This document shows, piece by piece, positions 17,045 to 24,249 of a DNA stretch of 64,000 nucleotides. The DNA is from Bog-473 sp963726005. Its GTDB lineage: Bacteria > Actinomycetota > Acidimicrobiia > Acidimicrobiales > RAAP-2. The DNA is taken from assembly GCA_963726005.1 (NCBI GenBank), contig CAVSAT010000002.1:1-64000 (forward strand). Direction: 5' to 3'. The first letter of the stretch is position 1. Each line of letters begins with the position of its first letter. The notes under the pieces were generated by a model. The model was not told the origin of the DNA. It worked only from the letters and a program-made list of their open reading frames with translations, and searched no databases. Both the position numbers and the translations under genes were made by a program.

Positions 17045-17223
17045 AGCATTATGAGGTCCCTGCGGCCTGGCTCTCAAGTGCCTGCCACTGGCGCAAGCGA
17101 GTTGGCTTACTAACGAACAGCCTCCCGCTCGGACTTCGCCACGGAGTGGCTCAAAAGAGGATCGAGCACCGAACGTCCGCAAGCAGGAGTGCCCCCGTGG
17201 TTCCTACAACCAAGGAGGCATTC
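17045..17223 (+). ncRNA. Candidate bridge RNA region in the IS110 left end
   Basis: About 180 nt without coding lie between the inferred left boundary and the transposase start. In IS110-group elements this left end encodes a structured bridge RNA that pairs with target and donor DNA and guides the recombinase. Length and position fit; I did not fold the RNA or locate its guide loops, so this is inference from the family. Confidence 0.4.
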
Positions 17224-18243
17224 ATGAATGTGATTATCGGAGTCGACCCCCACAAGGCATCGCACACGGCAGTGGCGATCGACCGGGACGAAGACCAGAT
17301 CTCCAGCGTCAAGGTGCGGGCAACGCTCCGACAGGTCGACCAGCTCTTGACCTGGGCTGAACCTTTCGAGAAGCGAACCTGGGCCATCGAGTCGGTGGGC
17401 GGGTTGGGCTATCTGCTTGCCCAGCAGCTGGTGGCTCGCGGAGAAGACGTGCTCGATGTGCCCGCCACGTTGGCCTCGCGCATCCGGGTGCTGGCCACAA
17501 AGCGCTCCAACAAGAACGATCCCAACGATGCGCACTCGATCGCCGCCGCCGCCTTGCGGGCCCCGACGCTGCGCCAGGTCGAGCCGGCCGATCACGTCGA
17601 GGTCCTCCGGCTTCTCTCCAAGCGCAACAGAGATCTTGGGAGGCAGCGGTCCCGAGTCGTCTGCCGGATGCATTCCCTCTTCGCCGAGCTCGTACCGGGC
17701 GGAATTGCCAAGGAAATGTACGTCTCTGACGCCGAAGCGCTCCTTGTGAAGCTCAGTCCCGAGTCTCCGGCCCAGCTGATGCGCTACGAGTTGGCCCTCG
17801 AGCTGCTCGACGATGTCCGCCGTCTCGATGCCCAGATCAAAGACTCGCATTGCCGCATTCGCATGGCGGTGAAGACGTCTGGGGCCTCGGTCACTGACGT
17901 CTATGGAGTAGGCCCCATCCACGCCGGCACGATCGTCGGCTACTCAGGCGACATAGAACGCTTCGCCAACCGCGACGCCTACGCCTCCTACAACGGCACG
18001 GCTCCGATCGAACGTTCCTCAGGTGGACGGGTGGTGCACCGGTTGTCGCTGCGGGGCAACCGCAAGCTCAACCACGCCCTCCACATGATCGCCCTCACCC
18101 AGATCCGCAATCCCGACACCGAGGGACGCATCTACTTCGAGCGAAAAGTGGCTGAGGGCAAGACGAAGAAAGAAGCCCTCCGGGCGCTCAAGCGTCAGGT
18201 CTCCAACGCCGTCTACCGCCAGCTGCTCCTCGACGCCCAATAA
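17224..18243 (+). CDS. IS110-family transposase (DEDD/Tnp20 recombinase)
   Basis: A 339-residue recombinase. The N-terminal RuvC-like DEDD domain has IIGVDPHKASHT, WAIESVGG and KRSNKNDPNDAHSIA. The C-terminal Transposase_20 domain has GVGPIHAGTIVGYSGDI and YASYNGTAPIERSSGGR, where the serine cluster should include the nucleophile, and RGNRKLNHALHMIALTQ. ATG 17224 is preceded by AAGGAGG. The length is complete and no frameshift is seen, so it is probably active. Confidence 0.95.
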   Translation: MNVIIGVDPHKASHTAVAIDRDEDQISSVKVRATLRQVDQLLTWAEPFEKRTWAIESVGGLGYLLAQQLVARGEDVLDVPATLASRIRVLATKRSNKNDPNDAHSIAAAALRAPTLRQVEPADHVEVLRLLSKRNRDLGRQRSRVVCRMHSLFAELVPGGIAKEMYVSDAEALLVKLSPESPAQLMRYELALELLDDVRRLDAQIKDSHCRIRMAVKTSGASVTDVYGVGPIHAGTIVGYSGDIERFANRDAYASYNGTAPIERSSGGRVVHRLSLRGNRKLNHALHMIALTQIRNPDTEGRIYFERKVAEGKTKKEALRALKRQVSNAVYRQLLLDAQ

Positions 18244-18414
18244 GGGGTCCGGGAGGACACCCAGGGACGACTCGATGCCTGCGTGACCGGCTCTACACCC
18301 TGCCGCGACCGGCTCTTCGGCAAAGTCACTCCCGAACCCACTAAAACCCTACGCCTTCGCGCACTTCCAAGACGGCTCGATTCGCCGCGCCCAGCGGTCT
18401 CCGAAATTGGGGTC

Positions 18415-18420
18415 TTGACA
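18415..18420 (+). promoter_or_regulatory. -35 box at the IS110 right end (half of a junction promoter)
   Basis: TTGACA lies about 12 bp from the inferred right boundary. If the ends join in a circle through GATTCG, the junction reads TTGACA, 16 bp, CATTAT (the CATTAT is at 17046-17051 in the left end). Such right-left junction promoters drive bridge RNA in characterised IS110 elements. Confidence 0.5.
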
Positions 18421-18429
18421 CAAAGAGGA

Positions 18430-18620
18430 TTCGTTAGGGGCTAGGCCGCTGCGACTTCGAGCGCAAACGGCAGCACCAAACGTCGGTCCCATCCGGGACA
18501 CGGCGCCTCAGCCATCATGTCCGGAACCGAGGCGACGATGAGCCAGGTGAGCGGTTGGGGAGCGGGGGAACTGGCCTGATGCGCTCGGGTTGATGTCCCG
18601 CCAGATACCCCCGTTCCGTA
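18430..18620 (-). repeat. Dispersed coding-tail repeat, copy 2
   Basis: On the minus strand it encodes PLTWLIVASVPDMMAEAPCP, GWDRRL and VLPFALEVAAA, then TAG. It directly abuts the IS110 right end. Its far end shows CCCCCGTTCCGTACGGGGGG rather than the standard 18-bp motif. From 18,621 to 18,927 I see no gene. Confidence 0.75.
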
Positions 18621-18927
18621 CGGGGGGCAGTGTTAAGGGTCCTTCGGCCTATGGCTTGATGTGGTCAAACGTCCGAGAATTGCCTTAGGTCGGCTGGCGT
18701 CAGAACGCGCTTTGGGGTGAGGTGGAATTCGAGATGCGACCCAGGATTTTGTTCGCCCTACGCGACACCTGGCGTGAATGGATGCGCCTAGCCCGCGGCT
18801 AGAGAGTTTCACCCCAAGATCATCGCACCGTGGGTGTCCCCCAATACCGCGGGAATGCCCGACCATTCCGACGACAATGTACCGGGGGTAGCCATCACCA
18901 TGCGTGCAGTGAATCCGAATCTTTCTC

Positions 18928-18967
18928 TTGACATCTCGATGGGGAATGTTATCTTGATATCAAGATA
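18928..18967 (+). promoter_or_regulatory. Promoter with an 18-bp perfect palindrome, MarR operator
   Basis: TTGACA (18928-18933) and TATCTT (18950-18955) are 16 bp apart. The -10 lies inside TATCTTGATATCAAGATA (18950-18967), which equals its own reverse complement and looks like a MarR site. The downstream MarR probably represses this promoter. Confidence 0.75.
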
Positions 18968-19012
18968 CTTGTCCTCAAGAGAATGGGGATAACGGGAGAG
19001 AGAGGTGCACAC

Positions 19013-19288
19013 ATGGCACAGGCAACTTTGCTGGTTCAACATGAGGTCGAGGACTACGCGGCCTGGCGCTCGGCGTACGACAGTGTGGACGGGCTGCGCA
19101 AGGAGCATGGCTGCACCGATGCCGAGGTGCTGGTCGACCCGTCCGACAAGCAGGACGTGTACGTGCTGCACCGGTTCCCCACCGTGGAGCAGGCCCAAGC
19201 CTTCGCCGGCAGCAACGAGCTGCGTGAGGCCATGGGTCGCGCCGGGGTCAAGGGCGCACCCCGGATCGAGATCGCGGTGGAGGCTTGA
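19013..19288 (+). CDS. ABM-like small ferredoxin-fold protein
   Basis: A 91-residue protein (MAQATLLVQHEVEDYAAWRS, GCTDAEVLVDPSDKQDVYVL, RFPTVEQAQAFAGSNELREA) with the pattern of the dimeric alpha-beta barrel family that includes antibiotic biosynthesis monooxygenases and similar quinone or stress proteins. GAGAGAGG lies upstream of ATG 19013. It is the first gene behind the palindrome promoter and is followed by a MarR gene. Confidence 0.75.
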   Translation: MAQATLLVQHEVEDYAAWRSAYDSVDGLRKEHGCTDAEVLVDPSDKQDVYVLHRFPTVEQAQAFAGSNELREAMGRAGVKGAPRIEIAVEA

Positions 19289-19373
19289 ACTGAGCCCGTC
19301 TCCGCCCAAAAGCCGAGGTGGCGCCCGGAAGGGCGCTGCCTCGGCGCGGGCACCAGAGGCAGCAGCATTCGAA

Positions 19374-19877
19374 ATGGAGTTTCCCGGTGCGTCCTGGCTG
19401 TCTGCCCAGGTCTTCCGGAATCTCGAAGTGGTCGGAGGGCATGCCGAGGCGCTCATCGCGTCGGTGGCACGTCGTCACGGCCTGTCGCATGCAGCGCTCA
19501 ATGCCCTGGCCGTCATCGAGGGCAACGGAACTCCCATGACCGCCGGCGCAATCGGCGCCCACATGCACATCACGAGCGGGACCATGACCAGCGTGCTCGA
19601 TACCTTGGAACGCAAAGGGTTCATCAGGCGACTCACGGATGCCGACGACCGCCGCCGAGTCCTCGTCGACGTGACGCCGGAAGCCCAAGCGGTGCTCAAT
19701 CGACTGCTACCCGAGGTCGTCCAAACCACGACCGTGGTGATGACCGGGATCGACGACACCGAACTCTGCGAGTTCCTGGGCACCCTGGCACGTATCCGCG
19801 TTGCGATCGCTGCCGCCCCAGACGACTTGCCTCCCCCGACCCCTCGTCGAACGCCCCGCAACCTGAAACGTTCCTGA
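19374..19877 (+). CDS. MarR-family transcriptional regulator
   Basis: A winged-helix regulator with HGLSHAALNALAVIEG, GAIGAHMHITSGTMTSVLDT and the wing RRLTDADDRRRVLVDVTPEA. The C-terminus is Pro-rich (DDLPPPTPRRTPRN). ATG 19374 gives 167 residues; an in-frame CTG at 19290, adjacent to the stop of the previous gene, would add a disordered 28-residue extension. It probably binds the 18-bp palindrome upstream and controls its own operon. Confidence 0.85.
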   Translation: MEFPGASWLSAQVFRNLEVVGGHAEALIASVARRHGLSHAALNALAVIEGNGTPMTAGAIGAHMHITSGTMTSVLDTLERKGFIRRLTDADDRRRVLVDVTPEAQAVLNRLLPEVVQTTTVVMTGIDDTELCEFLGTLARIRVAIAAAPDDLPPPTPRRTPRNLKRS

Positions 19878-19948
19878 AAGGAACACTGAAGAGCATCGCG
19901 CTACCGATCCGACGTTCGGAGGCACCCCGGTACCAGATCTGAAATCCG

Positions 19949-20371
19949 TCAGCCGAACACGCCGAGCTGCTGCATCATGGCGATGGAGTCTCCGACGCCC
20001 CAGCGCTCGACGGCCTGACGGTCAACGAAGCGAAGGCATCCCATTGCCTGCCACTGGGCTTTTCGCCCCGTTGGCTTGATCCCCTGGAAGTTGCCGAGGT
20101 GAGTGCCGCTCCTTTGAACAAACGACACAGCACGATCGCCTTCGCCGACGAGCCAGATGATCTCTTCCCGGTAGTCAGGGAAGGCCTCACGGATCAGTTC
20201 GACCGAGGCCCGGTAACGCTTGCGTCCGGTGCTCTCTAGTCCTGGCATTTCGACGTGATCGATAAAACCATCCGAGACGAGCTCGTCAATGAGCTCGAGA
20301 CGCCCTCTGGTCCATATCTCATCGGTGATTTGGCGCAGTAGCGCCTTAGATTCCTCAGTCTCCTCGGCCAT
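19949..20371 (-). CDS. SnoaL-like ester cyclase family protein
   Basis: A 140-residue alpha+beta barrel protein: EIWTRGRLELIDELVSDGFI, HVEMPGLESTGRKRYRASVE, IREAFPDYREEIIWLVGEGD, VQRSGTHLGNFQGIKPTGR and RFVDRQAVERWGVGD. ATG 20371 has GAAGGGG just upstream. Family members are polyketide cyclases or proteins of unknown substrate. Confidence 0.88.
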   Translation of the reverse strand: MAEETEESKALLRQITDEIWTRGRLELIDELVSDGFIDHVEMPGLESTGRKRYRASVELIREAFPDYREEIIWLVGEGDRAVSFVQRSGTHLGNFQGIKPTGRKAQWQAMGCLRFVDRQAVERWGVGDSIAMMQQLGVFG

Positions 20372-20635
20372 TGGCACCCCTTCGACGTACATCGTGCGTG
20401 CACCATCATTCCTGACGGCTGCAGGTTGCGCCCAGGGCCGGCGGACGCGGACACGTCAGCTCGGTCCCGTAGGACCCAGTGGGAACGCCGAGATGTTGGC
20501 GGCAAGTTGTGTGCAACGGCTCGGACGATTAGGTCTGAAAGCCCTATGTACCGTGGTCGCCAAGTGCCTGATGCTTGAAGAGGGCTGCGCAGGCCATGTC
20601 TTCGTGAGGCTTGCGCGGGTAAGAGGGGAGATCAA

Positions 20636-20839
20636 ATGTCGGAAATGTTCATGAACGCGTTTGTCGCATTCAGGACTGGACGTACCGAGCGCGGCGCCTC
20701 GATGGTGGAGTACGCCCTACTCGTCGGCCTGATCGCTGTGGTGGCCGTGGTGGCCGTTGCGGCGCTCGGGGGAGGCATCTCCGGCTTGTTCAGCTCCGCC
20801 AATACGTGCGTCGGAGGCCTGAATAGCACTACCTGCTAG
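20636..20839 (+). CDS. Flp/Fap type IVb pilin
   Basis: A 67-residue prepilin: a short charged leader, then RGASMVEYALLVGLIAVVAV, the Flp signature with the conserved Glu, then a hydrophobic stretch and a small C-terminus with two cysteines (NTCVGGLNSTTC). GAGGGGAGA precedes the ATG. No tad/flp assembly or prepilin peptidase genes are nearby, so its machinery must be elsewhere. Confidence 0.9.
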   Translation: MSEMFMNAFVAFRTGRTERGASMVEYALLVGLIAVVAVVAVAALGGGISGLFSSANTCVGGLNSTTC

Positions 20840-21286
20840 CCGAGGCGGCACCGGCCGCTCAGGGCAACGCAATGCCTTCCCCAATGAAACTTCCCCGAGT
20901 CCTAATGGCAGGCCGGGCTGGGCGCACGGGGTCCGGAGCTCAAGCCGGGCCCCGGGCGCGCCCGGCGGACCTGAACATCGCTGCATTCAGATCGCGACAG
21001 CCCGGCCCCTGTTTCCCGCGCCGACACTCGAAACACTCGACCACCCACCGTCCATCCTGTCGCCTCGAGAGCTTCGAGTGATGGGGACGCTTCATTGTTT
21101 TGCTCCTACCTTCTCCGACCGACCTTCAATACCCCGTCCTGAGCGGCGCCCACGCCGCCAGATGGCCGTTGAAGCCGGAACATCGGCACTGTCCGAGCGA
21201 GCTGGGCACCTCGTCCCGCCGAACGGGGGCACCCTGTTGATGAACCGAGTAGAGAGGTTCTACTTATACGACCCTGATTGGTCGAG
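20840..21286. other. Intergenic region without a supported gene
   Basis: A 447-bp region downstream of the pilin gene. It contains one motif copy at 21216 and no open frame with recognisable protein features. Confidence 0.5.
21216..21234 (+). repeat. Dispersed 18-bp motif, copy 10
   Basis: CCGCCGAACGGGGGCACCC in the gap between pilin and esterase genes. Confidence 0.55.
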
Positions 21287-22438
21287 TCACGGACCAGCGA
21301 GGCGAAGATCCACCCAGGTCATGATCGCAGCAAGGTAGTTGGAAGGACTAGCCGGGTCGGAGTTGGTCAACCCTGCATGTGGCGTAACCACGTGAAGCGA
21401 GCAACTAGGCGTGCCGGGCAATTGAACGCAGAGGGGGAGGTTCTCGGAAGTGGAATTGGGACCCTCCGCTGTGATCGCTGCAGCCAAGGGCTGATGGTCA
21501 CAGTCGGTAGCCCCCATGGTGACGACAGACCCGTCCCGTAACGGACACTGCATCGGCGTGCTGCCACAGGTATTCGTATCAGCATGATTCCAGATGTGCA
21601 GTAACGGCACCGTGAGCTGACCGCTGGTCACGAGCTTGTCCACTTCGTTGTTGACGTCGGCGATCTGGGGATCCACCCGCTGGGAGATGATCGGCTGGGC
21701 GTTCGGGTCGAAATTCCCGTTCCGACAGACGCCCTGCTGGTACGCCGCGGTTCCTTCCTCAACGTTCACCACACTGGCGTCACCGATCACACCGGCCGGC
21801 GGATTGTTGGACTGCTGTTGCGCCCAGGCCACATAGTAGGCACCGGCCGATCCGGCACTACCCCCGGCCAGGAAATACTTGGAGGTCGGGTACGTGGCCT
21901 CGGTGAAGGCGATGGCCGCCTTGGTGGCCTGCAGCCCGTTGGTGGTCCTGGCCGATCCGTCGGCGTTCTTGTTGGGGTTGTTCGGATCGGTCTGGCCGGT
22001 GCCGCTGTAAATGTCGCGGTTGCAATAGGACACTGCCAGCATGCGGAACCCAGCGGGATCGGCCTGAACGTTGGCCGAAAGCCCGGCGTTGGTCAAGCTG
22101 GCCTGGAGTGACGACGCCGAGTTCTCAGTCATCTGCGTTCCGTCGGGCCGTGGAGTTCCAGAAGTGTCGAAGTAGCCCACCCCGCCCCCATGCATCCAGA
22201 CCCAGAGTGGCGAGCTGGCCGTGCCCGACGATCCCACCTTCGTCCCCACCACGAAGGTCTGGTATCCGCTGATGCTGCACGGGTAGGCCATGTTCCGGTA
22301 GAAGTCGTACTTCCACCCGCTCACCGTGGAAGAACTGACGAGGGTGATCTGTGAGGTATCGCCCGGCAGCACCAGGCAGGCGGTGTTCGCCACGGCGAGA
22401 ACGAGAAATCCAACTGTCACGCTAATCACGCGTCGCAA
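21287..22438 (-). CDS. Secreted pectin acetylesterase/NOTUM-like hydrolase
   Basis: A 383-residue exported alpha/beta hydrolase. The N-terminus (RRVISVTVGFLVLAVANTAC) is a signal peptide. WVWMHGGGVGYFD supplies the oxyanion region, FLAGGSAGSAGAYY the nucleophilic Ser, HIWNHADTNTC the Asp and VVTPHAGLTN the His, in the order seen in the pectin acetylesterase/NOTUM family. Several Cys suggest disulfides. TTG 22438 is preferred because AAAGGAAA lies upstream. The substrate is unknown; it may be an ester in plant or bacterial polymer. Confidence 0.85.
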   Translation of the reverse strand: MRRVISVTVGFLVLAVANTACLVLPGDTSQITLVSSSTVSGWKYDFYRNMAYPCSISGYQTFVVGTKVGSSGTASSPLWVWMHGGGVGYFDTSGTPRPDGTQMTENSASSLQASLTNAGLSANVQADPAGFRMLAVSYCNRDIYSGTGQTDPNNPNKNADGSARTTNGLQATKAAIAFTEATYPTSKYFLAGGSAGSAGAYYVAWAQQQSNNPPAGVIGDASVVNVEEGTAAYQQGVCRNGNFDPNAQPIISQRVDPQIADVNNEVDKLVTSGQLTVPLLHIWNHADTNTCGSTPMQCPLRDGSVVTMGATDCDHQPLAAAITAEGPNSTSENLPLCVQLPGTPSCSLHVVTPHAGLTNSDPASPSNYLAAIMTWVDLRLAGP

Positions 22439-22592
22439 AGGGTTTCCTTTCCAGTGCTGGTGTCTTTGATACACGAAATGTGTGAGAAGAGTATGAGTTT
22501 GACCAGATTCTGATCGCGTCCACCACGCTGGAGGACCGCTGGGCGGCCTATCACCGTACTGCTCCACTCGCGTCGCAAGTTGGCACCCGTAT

Positions 22593-22608
22593 CCGGCGTA
22601 GGGGCACC
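22593..22608 (+). repeat. Dispersed 18-bp motif, copy 11
   Basis: CCGGCGTAGGGGCACC, slightly shortened, between two divergently placed secreted-protein genes. Confidence 0.55.
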
Positions 22609-22736
22609 TGACGATGTCCGTGCTGAGACTGGTTAGACCTCTGAACCCGACCCGCTTCGCTCACGGAATGTTGATACGTTCCTGATCCTTTGGGATCACG
22701 ATTACTGCAGTGAACAAGACCGCGGGAGGTAGCGAG

Positions 22737-23840
22737 ATGGGCCGAATGTTCAAGGTGGTGGTCGTCCTGGCTGTCGTGGCGGGAGTGGCAACGGCATGCC
22801 AGACGGTACCGGCCCAACCCGGCTACAAGCCGCTGCTGGTCGGCCTGATCGACAAGGGCAACGCCGCACCGTTCCAGGTGGGCCAGCCGTTCCCCGTGAT
22901 CGACCTGTCCAACGAGGTCGGCAGCTCGCCCGGACTTGCGGGGGTCGTCGTCAACGTCTCGTGGTCACAACTGGAGCCGACCCAGGGCACGTTCGACTTC
23001 TCGACTCTGGACGCCTCGCTCAGTGCCGTCCAGACCTACGACAACCAGCATTCGAAGGCTCAGCTGGGCGTTCGGCTCCGCGTCTTCGGAGCCGACGATG
23101 CTCCCGACTGGGCCAAGAACCTGAATGGCACACCAATCAGCATCACCGCCAACGGACAAAGTCGCGGCACCGATGGCCAGTGGTGGAAGCCGGACTACCG
23201 GTCGGCGTGGGCCGCCTTCCAACAGGCGCTCGCCCAGCGCTACGACAACAACCCCTTGGTGCGCGAGGTCGTCGTCGCCTCCTGCGCGTCACTCACCGAC
23301 GAGCCGTTCATCATGGCCACCACAAGCAGCGACAAGACCCAGCTGCTGGCCGACGGATGGAGCGACATGGCCCAGCAAGCCTGCCTCGACGGGGCCCTCA
23401 GCGACTACGCGCCTTGGCGCCACACCGCCGTCTACTACCCGTTCAACCCCTTCACCACCATGACGAGTGCGGGAACCGTCGGCATCGACGACAGTGTCAC
23501 CGACGAGGTCATGCAGCGCTGTGCCAGCTCGGCCAGCTCAGGCGGACCCTGGTGCATCCTGGGCAACAACGCCATCAGCTCGCCCGCTACGCAGCCTGCC
23601 GGTTCACTGGCGGTGTACGCCGAGATGGACACCCTCTGGCAGGCGAATCAGAGCGGGACCCCCATCTCATTCCAGATGAACTCTCCAACCGCTTCGATCC
23701 AGTGCGCTGCACTCGATGCGGCCGTTTCGCACCACGCGTTGTCGGTCGAGTTGTGGCCTATGGGCATCACCGGAGAGACCACCAGCACGCTCAGCACCTG
23801 GAACACCGACCTCGCCGCCGGCGTGCAGCCGACCTGCTGA
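22737..23840 (+). CDS. Lipoprotein with glycoside-hydrolase-like TIM-barrel features
   Basis: A 367-residue lipoprotein. The signal peptide ends in VATAC, a good lipobox. VVNVSWSQLEPTQGTFDFS followed by LDASLSAVQTYD resembles the start of beta/alpha-barrel glycoside hydrolases, and LGVRLRVFGADDAPDW, NNPLVREVVVASCASLTDEP and ALSVELWPMG fit later strands. I cannot assign a GH family or confirm catalytic acids. ATG 22737 has GGGAGG upstream. It stands next to the esterase and beta-helix genes, so a role in extracellular polymer breakdown is plausible. Confidence 0.7.
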   Translation: MGRMFKVVVVLAVVAGVATACQTVPAQPGYKPLLVGLIDKGNAAPFQVGQPFPVIDLSNEVGSSPGLAGVVVNVSWSQLEPTQGTFDFSTLDASLSAVQTYDNQHSKAQLGVRLRVFGADDAPDWAKNLNGTPISITANGQSRGTDGQWWKPDYRSAWAAFQQALAQRYDNNPLVREVVVASCASLTDEPFIMATTSSDKTQLLADGWSDMAQQACLDGALSDYAPWRHTAVYYPFNPFTTMTSAGTVGIDDSVTDEVMQRCASSASSGGPWCILGNNAISSPATQPAGSLAVYAEMDTLWQANQSGTPISFQMNSPTASIQCAALDAAVSHHALSVELWPMGITGETTSTLSTWNTDLAAGVQPTC

Positions 23841-23878
23841 TGCCCCATCAGCCTGCTATGACCCACTGGCCCGATGGT

Positions 23879-24079
23879 GCGATTCGATAGGGGCTAGGCC
23901 GCAGCGACCTCGAGCACGAACGGCAGCTCCAGACGTCGGTCCCATATGGGACACGGCGCCTCCGCCATCACGTCCGGGACTGAGCCGACGATGAGCCTGG
24001 TGAGCGGTAGGAGAGGGGGCGTGATGCGCTCGGGCTGATGTCCTCGCTGGTGCGGCCATAGCCGGCGAAGTGGGGCACT
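23879..24079 (-). repeat. Dispersed coding-tail repeat, copy 3
   Basis: On the minus strand it encodes PLTRLIVGSVPDVMAEAPCP, IWDRRL and ELPFVLEVAAA, then TAG. It keeps both ends: GATTCGATAGGGGCTAGGCC on one side and CCGGCGAAGTGGGGCAC (24062-24078) on the other, so it defines the full unit of about 200 bp. Confidence 0.75.
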
Positions 24080-24175
24080 TCCTGCGCTCAGAGATCCGCC
24101 CAACTGCTGCGAGTGACACTCGGTCAATTCATCGGTTTAGATCGGGCCACGGCTAAAGACGGAGCTGATGCACCC

Positions 24176-24217
24176 CACGGGAACTGCGGCCACCTCGAAG
24201 CAGCCGCAGTTCCCGTG
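24176..24217 (-). terminator. Strong hairpin after the beta-helix gene
   Basis: A perfect 15-bp stem (CACGGGAACTGCGGC with its exact complement) and a 12-nt loop lie 33 bp past the stop of the minus-strand beta-helix gene. There is no U-run, as is common for actinobacterial terminators. Confidence 0.65.
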
Positions 24218-24249
24218 TACGTGCGTGTCTCATTGAGATTGAGTCGAAC

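Larger units (their letters stand above)
17038..18434 (+). mobile_element. IS110-family insertion sequence, apparently intact
   Basis: An intact IS110-type transposase lies between two copies of GATTCGT, at 17038-17044 and 18428-18434, which bound a unit of about 1.39 kb, a usual IS110 length. IS110 elements lack inverted repeats and share only a short core with their target. The right flank, GTTAGGGGCTAGGCC, is the end of dispersed repeat copy 2, and repeat copy 3 has GATTCGATAGGGGCTAGGCC without the element, which supports the inferred boundary. Confidence 0.75.
23841..24249. other. Intergenic region with repeat copy 3 and a hairpin
   Basis: This 409-bp gap holds repeat copy 3 (23879-24079) and a strong hairpin (24176-24217). 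No gene is supported. Confidence 0.6.

Noticed and set aside
17145..17223. N-terminal extension of the IS110 transposase from an ATG at 17146
   Set aside because: The extension has no family match, would cover the proposed bridge-RNA region, and the ATG at 17224 has an AAGGAGG site and fits the known N-terminus.
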